A program made the position numbers and the translations under genes. The notes under the pieces are model-generated. The model was not told where the DNA came from and did no database searches. It worked only from the letters and a program-made list of their open reading frames with translations. A stretch of 64,000 nucleotides of DNA from the NCBI GenBank assembly GCA_007449985.2, contig VIIQ02000218.1:62001-126000 (forward strand), written 5' to 3'. Of the stretch, positions 47,791 to 59,500 are shown in pieces; positions within the stretch are counted from its first letter, which is position 1; the number at the start of each line of letters is the position of its first letter. The DNA is from Desmodesmus armatus (lineage: Eukaryota; Chlorophyta; Chlorophyceae; Sphaeropleales; Scenedesmaceae).

Positions 47791-48108
47791 GTTGTGCAGC
47801 TGCATGCAGTACACTTGGTGCAAGTGAAGGCTGCCTGACGCAAGGGCTGGTGTGCTCAGCACTGCGTGTGACTGTTATGGGAATGTCTTGTGCTTGACTG
47901 TTCTTTGTTGCTGCAATGGGACCGCCCCACAGCAATTCTCTGCTACAGTGGGGCGGCCAGGGGAAAGCTTTGCCGACAGCGGGTATTATTCTGGCTGTTT
48001 GGCTCGCAGCGCGGTATCATGCAGCAATTCAGTTCGCAACATGCATCCTCACTGAAGAGGCTGACTCTGTCGATGGTTCACCCAGGATGCGGCTCATGCT
48101 GTTCTGTC

Positions 48109-48161
48109 TGTGCCTGTCAAGGCTCTCTGTGCCTGTCAAGGCTCTCTGTGCCTGTCAAGGC
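48109..48161. repeat. 19-nt tandem repeat, 2.8 copies
   Basis: TGTGCCTGTCAAGGCTCTC is repeated at 48109, 48128 and, in part, 48147. Confidence 0.85.
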
Positions 48162-48540
48162 ACCCGGTGCCACATAGTGTGGATTCACAATACGCTGTGC
48201 AGGCCCCGGGGCCCCCTGAGTCACTTGGGGCCGCTAGTACTACTAATAGTATTAGTCACTAGGCAGCGCTGCTTTGGTAGGCATGGTTCGCCTGTTGCAC
48301 CCGCCCTTGGTTCCCCCTTTCCATCTCTGTCTCATATTTATCTGGGCCCTTTGGGAGATGCTCCTCCCCACACCTGGGCGCTTCCTGTTGAAGAGGCTGT
48401 TTTTCAAACACCTCCAGATGCATTGGGAATACTGTGGCAGTTTGTGGAGGTGAGTTTGTCCCACTGTCAACCAGCTGCAGACTGTGCTGCGCTGTGGGCA
48501 GCGGTAGCCACATCACGTGGCATGGGCCAATTGTAGCTAC

Positions 48541-48593
48541 TAGTAGTGTTGGGTTGTTCTAGTACTAGAACTATAGTAGTGTTGGGTTGTTCT
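48541..48593. repeat. 20-nt direct repeat
   Basis: TAGTAGTGTTGGGTTGTTCT occurs at 48541-48560 and 48574-48593, separated by 13 nt rich in CTAGTA words. Confidence 0.9.
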
Positions 48594-49961
48594 TCCGGAT
48601 AAAACTGTGCCAGTAGTCTGAATTTTCACGCTTTTCATGAATGCTGCACTTAGGAGGCCTAGGCAGGCCTGCTGTGATTCACCAGCCAGAGTGGGTCACT
48701 CTTCCCCTAGCCAGCAAATGTCTTCTGCATGTAATTTGACCCGTCTTGCAGGCGTACTACGCATACGGTATGCCTGCTGTGCTGGGATTGTCAGTGATCT
48801 CGTACTAAAACCCGCTTGCGGCCACGCCTGTTAGGCCTGGTCTTTGCATGCTGGCTTTGCCCTGGTGTCAAGTCCTTCTTGCGTGCAGCACACCTGCTGA
48901 TGTCGCACGCTACAATGTTATGTGGTGCAAAGCACCCTTGGGTCCTGATTTTGCCTGATGCCAAGTTTCGGTTGCTATGCCGCGCAGCTGCAATCATGCG
49001 CACAGCATGCCCTGCTGATTCTTGTCTGTGTGCAGGTCGGATTGCAAAGGGTGAGCATGCAGCAGTCATCACGACTCTTGAACTGCCAGCTGTCGCTACA
49101 GTTGTAAGCTATTTGTTGACAGCTATGTGCAATTTTGGTATCATGCATATGGACAGCTGGGCTGCTGCTATGTGTTCTGTTTTCAATATTCTGCTGTGTA
49201 AGTATCATCGTACCTCCACATGCATGCATGCGCATGCAAGTGTATATGTCGCCTGAATGACAGGGTTCACCTTCATCCTACTATAGCACATGCCTGACGA
49301 GGTGGCATGATGTCCTGCTGCCTTGGACTCAGTCCAAGGAGTAGTAGTATTCTTATAGTATTCTTTCCTGTTGAGGCCCTGGGCCCTAACGGTTGGAAAC
49401 ATGATGTTGCCATGCCAGCCAGTCAGTACAGGTAGCCACCATGGTGGCCAGTATGTTGCCAACAGCAAGGCAGAGCAGAGGCTGCGCTGCACAAACACAA
49501 CTGGCTGGCCAACCGCACAGCCAGAAGAAGGGGTGCACTGCGCTGTGCACAACACACTTGTACAAACGTGCACAATTGTGCATGCATAAATACAGCCATC
49601 TCCAAGCACACCGTGTGCATATGTGGCACGCTATGGAAGGCGCAGCGCCCAAACCATAGAAGTACATGCTCGGAGAGTGCTGCTGCCGCAACTGCTACAC
49701 CCGTACGAACATTCATATGCCTGAACATATGAACTTGTTGGCAAGTACCACTTCATCTTGTGCATGTGACATATGTCATCGCATGCATCGAATGCTCTCA
49801 TGAACACCAACATCAACAACCCAATGTTTGACTTGGGCCAAGTCAAACATTGCCACTGGTCACACGTCAAACTCTCAACAATGTTGTGCACTGTGGCAAG
49901 GTGCCAAGGCTAAGGGTTGAACAGCCCTACAGCCTGCTGCCTGGGGCAGACCCACTGTAAA

Positions 49962-50155
49962 TTGGCTCCCAGAGCCCCGTAGGCTACGGGGCGTTCAGGC
50001 TGAGCCTGAACCATGTAACAGTAACAGTAACATGGTATCAAATGAGCCTTGTCAGCTCCCGGGGTATACCGGTTTACATAACAGTTACGGCAAACTTCGT
50101 ACCAGTGCACAGGTAGGTCCCAAGCCATGTAAACAGTAACGGTAAAAGCAACAGT
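49962..50155 (+). mobile_element. Solo retroelement 3' tails
   Basis: The block TTGGCTCCC, GTTCAGGCTGAGCCTGAACCATG and (TAACAG)n (49962-50032) matches the 3' end of the retrotransposon at 46220-46287. A second diverged copy (from about 50042: ATGAGCCTTGTCAGCTCC...ACATAACAGTTACGG) and a third tail (CCATGTAAACAGTAACGG near 50125) follow. A perfect 19-nt hairpin (49974-49992) precedes the shared hairpin at 49994-50010. These are very short truncated insertions or a dependent short element using the same tail. Confidence 0.7.
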
Positions 50156-50586
50156 TCAGCCCACTAGCCCGGCTTGTGCTAGGGCCTAGCACAACAGCCA
50201 GCATCGCCTAGTCTCTGACGGGCAGCAATTCCAATATGCGTTTCAGGCCAGACCCCGACATTTTGACAACCAGCACGCAAACGTGTATGTAAAAAGTTGT
50301 AAGCATGCCAATGCAACAGTCAATGATGCCAATACTTCGCTCCCTCCAGCTCTCCATGCCGCACCAAAAGACTGTGCTGTTGTCATGGACACTGCCTCTG
50401 GCCTCAACCCTGACCCACAAGGTGCACATACTATGTGCTGAGCTGGCGTGAATGGACTGCCTCAATCCAGCAATTGTGCTTGAATGCTTCCCACATGGCC
50501 CCGCAATCAACGACATGTGAACCCAGGAAGCACCCCAAACCCGTGCGCACATGTGCAGCACGCCTGCGTTGTGCCATGCCGCTGCT

Positions 50587-53500
50587 TTAGGTCACCACAT
50601 CTGACTGGTTGCGGTTGGCGCTGCCGCTTGAACCTGCGGCAGTTGGTCCTGACTGTGTGGCCTGGAGGTGTCCTTCACAGAAGGCCTCTTCTGGGTTTTT
50701 CGGGTCGCGGTATCTTGGCTGTCCCAGGCAGAACGGCAGCATCATCGCGTTGTCTTTGTGCTCCAGTTGGGTGCTGTGAGACAGAACAAGTTGTGTTTCG
50801 AAACACAGTCATGCAATTCAGTGAGATGTGTGGAGCACTGCGCGACTTGTGATACGGTGAGTGTGCTATCTCAAATGAGATCCCCAAGGCACCATGCAAG
50901 CAACACTGCTTGTGTCCGACGGCTTACGCAGTGCTTGAGCATTGTATGTCGGCACACCAGTACAGCCCAAAGCCTTGCACCCAGTGCAAACACAAGTCCA
51001 TCCTCATGGTAGCAGCCTTTGCAACATGTACATGCCATGCGGTGCGGCACCGCTCTACTAGCGGCTATTTCTTGTTGGTCGACCGCTGTCTTACCTGCCC
51101 CACACAAACACGCCAGGCACCTTGCCAGTGCGCATGCGGATGCGTGTGCGCGTACCAGGCAGCAGCAGCGTGGTATCCCGGTTCGCCATGCACTTCTTGC
51201 TCGCGCTCAGGGCTTTGGGGCAGTCAATCCACAGCAGCCGGTCAAGGTCAGGGTTGCTGGTTGGGCTGCCGTTGTCCACAAACACTGGCTTCAGTGGGTC
51301 TGTGTCATCAACCACTGTCACACCGACCATTTCAACAACCTGCAGCAAGAGAGCATGTGGCAGGTGTGTGGCAGTAAGCTCTGGGGGCACGCCGCGTATG
51401 TGTGTGGGAGCATCTGCTGTACCTGTGTTTGGCAAGGCATGATGCATCCCGGAAGCCATCGCCTAACACTGCAGCGGCCAGTCTGCCCGTGCCATCAACT
51501 TGATCTCAGGCAGGCGCTATACTGTACTGGGTACTGTTGCATGGCGGCAACCACACTTGCATACACCAGTACAGTTTGATTTGGCGCATGAAGGATTCTG
51601 CGGCACAGCGTACCTGATGGAAGACTCCATGCACGTGGATTGGGTGGGCTGCAACCAAAAACAAGCACATGCGCTCAAATGACACATTGAGGGCATGGTG
51701 GGACGCGGGTGTGTACATGGGACACAGTTTGACCGGATATGCATTGCCCACTAAACAGATGATGATCCAGGCAATTGTTGAGCATAAGAGGCTGATGACA
51801 CAGAGGTTTGACCCCCCTGGGTATAAGTTCATTTTGATTACACAGAGCCAGGCATGCTGAACTTTTTAGCTGGGCCACAGGAGGCCTCAAGACGGTCAGG
51901 GGAGAGAAACTATGCCTCCTTGAACTTTAACAAGGGTATGAATCGGGGCAGAAAAGTTGCTTGCATTGCCAGCGGTGTTCACTGCTGTAGCCAACAGGTA
52001 CCTGCTGCGCCAAAACATACATGCAGGCACCCGCAACAGCACCTCCCATCTGCTTGCATAACGCAACTTCTCCTGGCTGTGTCTCTTCGTTACGGTATGT
52101 ACTGCACTGCAAACTGTGCCTCCCCCCCCCCCCCCACCCGCACCCTCACCATCCTCTGTGAGGTTGATGATGTCCCACTCCTCCACCTCTCGAGTGGCCA
52201 GCTCAGTGCACGGGCCCTCGTGTGCATACCGGGGTGCCGCTGTGCTTTCAGAGCCGCTGTCTACGTCACACTTGGCAGTGCCCAGCAGGACGGCCCTCAC
52301 CACAGTGTCTGCCAGAGCACAGCATGGGGCAGCACAACCGTTGGGTGCAGCCCAACAGGAGACAGAAGCTGCTGACCTGCCGTAGAAAGTAAGATGGCTT
52401 CAGCTGGCATGCAGGCCGACCCATGCAGGCAAGTTGCGCTGGGGATAACACAGCCGTAACTACAATGTTTCGACGCACTGCCGTGTATGCATTACAATGC
52501 AGGTTGATGTGTTGGCATGCTGCGTGCGTTCCTTTTCCTTACCGTCTTTGGGGTTGGGTGCTTCAATGAGTGCCATCTGCAGGCAACACAAACAACTTCA
52601 GCGCATGTCGGTTTGTTTGGAGGGTGATGCTAGCCAGATACAAGATCTTCGAGTATTGATATGGCATCTGGTTGCTGGTTGTTGCACTTGCCAGCCAATG
52701 GATACAATTACACAGCTCCCACCAAGTGTGCTGTCAATTGCGCAACCATCCGCTTGCCCGTTCAGCCCTTGACCCTTTGGTTTGATGCAGCCGCTGCGGC
52801 GCCATTCAAAACCTTCAAGGTTTTGGCAAATGTACGTTTGGCAAACGTACGGCAAGGACAACTGGACAATGATTGTATCACCCCAGCCAGCTGACCATAC
52901 CTGGGACACATGTCTTTCACTTGGAGGCAGGTCGTGTGCCTCATGTCCCTCCCCCAGTGCCTCATGCAGCAGGGCCTCATTGAGAGAGGCCTGCCTGTCG
53001 TAGTTGAAGTTGAACGTGGTGGCAAGGCGGCTGGCACTTGGGTTGGTGAACTCAAAGCGCATCAGCTGCAGCAGCATAGTACAACAGCAGGGCAGCACAG
53101 TATGAGGGTGGCATGATAGGGGGTGACAGTGGCCGGCATGTGGCCGCCTCAGTTGGACTGCACTGGGGCCATCAGTCAGGTGTGGTAAGGGAGGGGGGGG
53201 GGAAACCACAGTCGGATTGACGTAACAGACGCATGGATTCCTGCCGCCCTGGCTGTGTGACGGCACACAATGGCGTTCAATGTGTTGGGACCCCCCCTAC
53301 ATGGGTTGGCAAGCAAACGTGCTTCAAGTCTTGCAAGTGCTGTAGACATACCTGCGATGTGTGCATGCTGGTCTCTCCGTTGTTGGTGCCATCATACAAT
53401 GACTCCGGGCCAGTGTTGATCATGTACACGTGGTCATTGATTGTCAAAGCTGGGCAGCAAAAACACAGTGGTAAGGGGCTGACTTGTTGGGCTGAGGCAT

Positions 53501-56500
53501 GCCTGCCAGCAGCAGCAGGGTGCTGTTGGCGCATATCTGAGCACACAAGAGGCTCGGCGAATCTACTAGGATGGTATTCTTGCAAAGAACTGTCCCCACA
53601 GTCTGTGGGGTACCCTGAACAGCCACAGAGGCAGTGCTAGCCAGCATTGATAGCATTTGGATGGACTCCGTTGGCAACTTGCTTGAAGCAGCACAAACTA
53701 TGTGTCAGGCTTGCAGCCACCTGATGTAGTCACGGCCCAAATCATGCAGCAGTAGTCGATACTGATGACAGTAATCACAGAAAACCATTGCTCACCTGAC
53801 AGGTCGATGATGATGTCATAGCGCTCAGCAGGGCCCAGCAGCAGTGATGTGAACGGACCCTGCAGCATGACCACGGGAAAGTGACAGTGGCGAGGCATGA
53901 GCAGTGGTGACACTTCAGTCTGAGTTGCAGATGCAGCAGCATGTCTAGTTTCAGACTCCACCGCGACCCCGCCTTGACGGCAACTGTCAAGGGCTTGTGC
54001 TACACTGTCAGTGCTGCTTTCGTAAACCCACGAGCAAATGCAAGCAGAACGTACAGCCACACCACAACCTGTCACACAGCCACGGCATGCAAGCCCACAG
54101 CAGCACGTTACAGCCAGCCCCTGTGTTGGGGTCCCACCTGAAGCTGTGGGAAGAAGCCTGCCCCATTGCCCACCACGTGGAAGGGCAACGGTGAGTACAG
54201 CGGTGTGTTCTTGTTGGCGTTGCCCAAGTCCTTCACTGCAGCAGTAGTCCTGCAGAATGCACAAGAAACATGTCTACTGTGTGAGCACGTCATGCATACA
54301 GTCTTCAGCGATATGTATGGTCAATTTTGGCTGCACAGGAAGGCAACGGGGCATGCCCTTCTACACAAACTGCAGCAAGCAAAGGGCCACACGACATACC
54401 TTGCGAACTGCAGTTGCAGTGTACGGGTGTTGCAGCCGTTCAGTAGCCGCAGCCTGTAGGTATCGGGGGCGATCGTCTGCAGCAGCGGGGGAAATGAACG
54501 ACTTTTGTTTAGGCCGGGCAGCAACGCAAAACCTTAGCGCCAGCCACCCTTATTATAGCGCAGTCGTCGGGACATAACCATAGCCGCTGGCCGTCACGTT
54601 CGCGCGAAGGCAACGCACATGCACATCACAGCATGTGCACACCTTTTTGGGCCAGGTCTTGCCGTTGACTGTCATCATCACCGGGCTTGATGCGTCAGGT
54701 CCGAACGTGAAGCCGGGGATCCACAGCGGGGGCTGCACACCAGCGGGAAACGCCATGGCCTTCGGCACGTCGGCAACGGGATACCAGAACTTGCTGTTCT
54801 GCTCAAAGACCCTGTCCTGGATCACGAGTGGTAGCTCGCGGATGTCGGCAGGGTCTTCGGCACCGCCAGGAGGGGGATAGGGCAAGCCTGGAAGCTCTGG
54901 ACCTGTTGCACACACCCAACACTAATGTGGCTTGTCACATTGGTGTTGTGCTGAGATACTGAATTGTCGAACAGCAGACGTGCCAAACTGGATGGACAGG
55001 CGCAGTCTACTGGCTGATGCAGCAAGCATGAACACCGTCCGGAAATGCTTGGCAGCAGTATGAGGATGCATCTATCAACTTCAGCTCCGTGCAAGCCCAA
55101 GGGCACGCATCTGCAGTCAGCTGCCGTTCACACAAGAGCAGCTGCAATTTGTAACACACCTGCGTCTTCAGGTGAGTATGTTGGGAAGAACTTGCGCACC
55201 ATGTAGAAGCCAGACATGCCAGCTGCAGGCACGTCAGGACGCAGGCAGCCATACAACACACACTTACTGAGTTGCACCATGCAGGCCACGGCAGAAATGC
55301 TGTAGTGACCGTATGAGCCTTGTTAGCTCCCTACGGGAAGTTCAGGCACGGCCCAAACCATGTAACAGTAACAGTGACAGCACTGAAAGTGTGCAACACT
55401 TGAAGGCTTACCATACACGTTGAGCCTGGCGAGTCCCAGCCTGCAGCACCAGAAACAGCACGCCTCCAACGCTTTGTTTGCAGCACGACTGGCTTGTTGC
55501 TGCAGTAGTGCTGAGTTGCAGGATTGTGCAAGCGATGCTGCGCTTGCAAGTGCTGAGCTCCCAGCCAGTATTCGAAACAATCGGTCAGGTCAGGGCCCCT
55601 GACAGTGTCAGCTGTCTCATCATGAGAGCTGGGCTTGCAGTGGGTGCCACACAGTCTGCATGCCTCCACTTCCATTGCAACAGTAACATTCAAACCGTCT
55701 GGGCCAGACTGACCATAACTAGCAGCTTGGTGACCAACGACATGTGGGCACATACTGACCACTTTGCGGAACCCTACCAAGCTGTGATATCATTCATTCA
55801 ACCTTTGCCGTGAACCCCAACCCCCTCGCTGTTAAGCCCAAGGCCGCCTGGCCAGCACTCACGTGTTGTCATGGTACCAGGCCGTGGAGGGTCTCTGCAT
55901 GTTGGGGTAGAGGTAGGTGGCGCTGCCTGGCTCATAGGCCTCCTCTGGCTGGCAGGTCTCCTTGCTGTACTCATGTTGGAAGGGATTGTACCAGCTGCCA
56001 ACCTGCACGTGTACACCCGACGCATGACTCATGATGTGACCCAAACTTTTGATAGTGTCATATGCAACCCTGTGCTACAGTTCATGTGCACCTGCAACTG
56101 GTGGGGTTTTGTTGTCCGGGCCTGCCTTGCAGGCAAAACCTCAGCATAGCTGTTGCTGTGACTGTTTGGCTGCAATGTGTGTTGGATGCTTGCGCTGCAG
56201 CTGCTGAGTCCTTTCAACGTCATGTTCCACCTGTTTAAAGCTTGGGGTCTCCTCCTCGCCATCAGGCATGTACCAGGCCTCGGGGTAGCCGTCAGAGTGG
56301 TCCCGCACACCCTCCGTGCCGTGCTGCAGGGCAGATAGGCAGATGCACATCGTACACATCAGTTGTGATGCACAGCGACAATAGTGCGTTCATGACTGGC
56401 ATTTGTCACACCTTTGCCGAGTGCAGCCTCAGCTTTATACTGTAGGCCCTCCTGCGTCACGCCAAACTGTAGGGGCTCTGCCCTTTGCCAGCCCAGATTG

Positions 56501-59500
56501 TTTAGCACGTCCTGATGCAGGCATTCAATCCCTGCCATTTCCCTCCTGATGCAGGCATTCAATCCCTGCCATTATCAAATGCATTTTCTTGTGCATCCCC
56601 GCCCCCAAAGCAGCTGCCGGACCTAGAGCTGTCCCCGGCCCCACTCCCAGCACTCACCACATGTGTGACGATGGGTACTGGACCGCTGTACACCCCACTG
56701 GCAGCCCTGCACACAGCAGCACACAGCAGTGGCTGTACGTAATGCCGAGAACAGCAGCTCGCATCATGATGCATCAAATCATGCACAAGCCACCTGGGGT
56801 TGTTGCACCAACACAGCTGCCAACCCCTGTTTGCTGTGAGTATTGCACTGTGCAAGTATGGGTTATGTGAGCCAAGGCTGGCACCTAATCACACCAGGAG
56901 AACAGCATCTGCAGCCAACTTCCAGGCATTAACACCACTGCTTCAGCACCAACGATAGTACGCACCGTTTGCAGTCCTTGTTGTTTGCGCAGTCGCCTGG
57001 ATATGTGCTGCTGCAGTCTCTGCAGGGAGAGCTGTCAATGACGCCACCAAGCGCCTGGACACAGCAGCAGCAGCAGCAGCAGCAGCAGAGCAACCAGACA
57101 GTGCAGCTTCAGCAGTCTGCACGGACGTGTTGCGGCTTCACTACTTTGCATGGGCAACAAAGGGTCAATGTACACCAGAAATTTGCCTGGCATGTGCACC
57201 AGGGCTAATGCGGCAAGGGAAAGCAAGCATTCAGGCACATACAGACAGAGGTGAGAAGAGTTGCATGGATCACGGACGAGCAGCTGGGCCAGCCGCAGCC
57301 TCAAACTGTCAGTCCTTTTGACATGCAAATCTGCTGACACGGCTGCACACGCACAGGGTCACTTGTCTCCACTGGTGGCACCTGAAGCAGACAGGCCACT
57401 GATGTTGATGCGCACAGACCCTCTGTGCGTAGCAGCTTGCTAGGTCGCATAATGTGCATGACGTTTGACAATTGCATACCTCAGGGTTTGCCCAGTGCAG
57501 CGTTTGGTCAACAGCATAGTCCAGCAGGTGTGGCAGGTGGTTGCCCTCATCGTCCTTGAGGCTGTTCACCCACATAACCCGGTTAGGGGTGAAGCGCTGC
57601 AGCAGCAAAGCACAGCACAGCACGGCACAGCACAGCATACAACAAGACAGAGTGACACGTCAGATGCATGTTCCCCACCACCAAGCCAGGCTTGCCTGCC
57701 AAAGTAGCAATGGTGTAGCAATGTGAACGTCAGTAGGATCACCGCTTGATGCATGCTGCATGGCCACACTTTGACTGTGAGTGAGCTGTCGCTTTCAACA
57801 CAACTCTCACATGGCCACGAACTGACAGGTTGGCAGGCCGTACCTGGGCCTCTATGGTGAACGCTGGCCAGTTGTGGCGACCTTTCATGCCCTTGGGCCC
57901 GTAGCTGCAGTGCACAGCATAACACAGCACGCAGCAGCGCAGCACAACAGAAGCAATGTTCAGGAGTATGACATGCCACAATGGATTCTTGACTGGCCGT
58001 GTTAACGTGCGCCATCCCCGGAAACACGTCTCAGTACCGAGCGCATCACTGTTCTTTGCGCAGGATGGCCCAGTGGCTGCACCTTGCAAGTTGCTATCAG
58101 ACAGCCTGATTCGGAATCAGCAAACAAACCGCAACAGCATCTGTGGAGTGCTACTTACGCTAACACGGGGGTCTTCTTGAACTCCAGAGGGCACGTCACC
58201 CTTGGGTTGCTGGGCCTCAGGGGTTTTTGACCGACGGGCAGCACCTCCTGCTTGACTCGCTTCACTGAGATGCGGTACTCCTTGAACTCAGAGGGCGGCT
58301 CACATCCTGCAGTACATGCACACGTGCGGCACGTACACAATCACGTATGTCAAGTATGGGGTTGGGAGACTGGCCGGTTGGGGCAGGGGTACAACTTACG
58401 CTGTGAGAGTAGCTCAAGAACAGCTGCAGATGTACATGCGCAAGCATGAATGCATGCAAAAGCGTGAGGTCCACTGTGACGAGTTAGCCAGTGACTTGGT
58501 GCTTGTTGCATGAGGCAAAAGGGTTGCCACAGACATGCATCTGGGTCCCCATCTGGCACCTGCCCGGCTGCGCAGCCCCAATTCCTCCCACATCACTCTT
58601 TGCCACAACCCTCACAGCTCACCATAAGGTTGCTCATAGCCTGGGTCAACAATCTTCGGAGACTGCTGAAGTGGCTCAACCTTCTTCTGCGACTTTTGCA
58701 CGCGTCCAGCTTTCCTCGTAGCCTGTGGCTCCAAGCGCTCGAGCCTTGCTGGCTCGCCCCTGTCCTCTGGCACAAACTCCTCAGTCCCAGGAAGCTGCTG
58801 GTCACTCTTCTTCTTCTCTTCACTGACCTGGCCCTCACTCTTTGTGTCCTTTGCTTGGACACGGCTGGGTGTAGCCGCAGACTTGCTGGCCCTGGGGTTG
58901 CCCCAGCGGGATACTGCAAGCTTGGCAGGCTGGTACGCATCGTCACCAAGGGCTTGAAGGCCTTGCTCTAATTCAGGAACGGATGCGAGCACAGCACGTT
59001 GGTAGGCATCATCGTACCTTGTCTCAGCGAATAAATACGTCCCAGCAGATAGGGTCGTCGACACTGCAAGGTTTGCAGGCTGGTAGGCGTCATCGTCTTG
59101 CTCCTGTGCTTGTACCGCGAGAGATGCCAACTCAGCAGGTTTGTCTGTGTCATACACATACTTTGGTTGTTGCGGTTGAGGCTCGTAGGCAGGCTGGTAG
59201 GCATCCTTGTCATCTTCAGCTTGTTCAGGCAAGGGTTCATTGTAGATGTACCGCTGCTGCGGCTGGGGCGGGTATGCGCCTTGCTGCTGCTGGGGTGGAG
59301 GAGGGTAGGCATGTTGCTGCTGTGACGGTGCCGGCTCGTCATACACAAACTTTGGCTGTGGCGGTGGCGCCGGGTATGCAGCATCTTTCGGCTTGGGGAG
59401 GGGCACAGCATTCTTGGCAAACTCGTCCAGAAGGATGGGGGTAATTGGCTTCGCTGGTAGGACCGGCATGTCCTGCGTTGTGGGTTGCGTACGGAGTGGG

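Larger units (their letters stand above)
47791..50586. other. Intergenic region between convergent genes, with retroelement tails
   Basis: It lies between the 3' ends of paralogue 2 (+) and the multicopper oxidase gene (-). It contains a 19-nt tandem repeat (48109-48161), a 20-nt direct repeat (48541 and 48574) and two or three copies of the retroelement 3' tail (49962-50155). No gene is supported. Confidence 0.5.
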
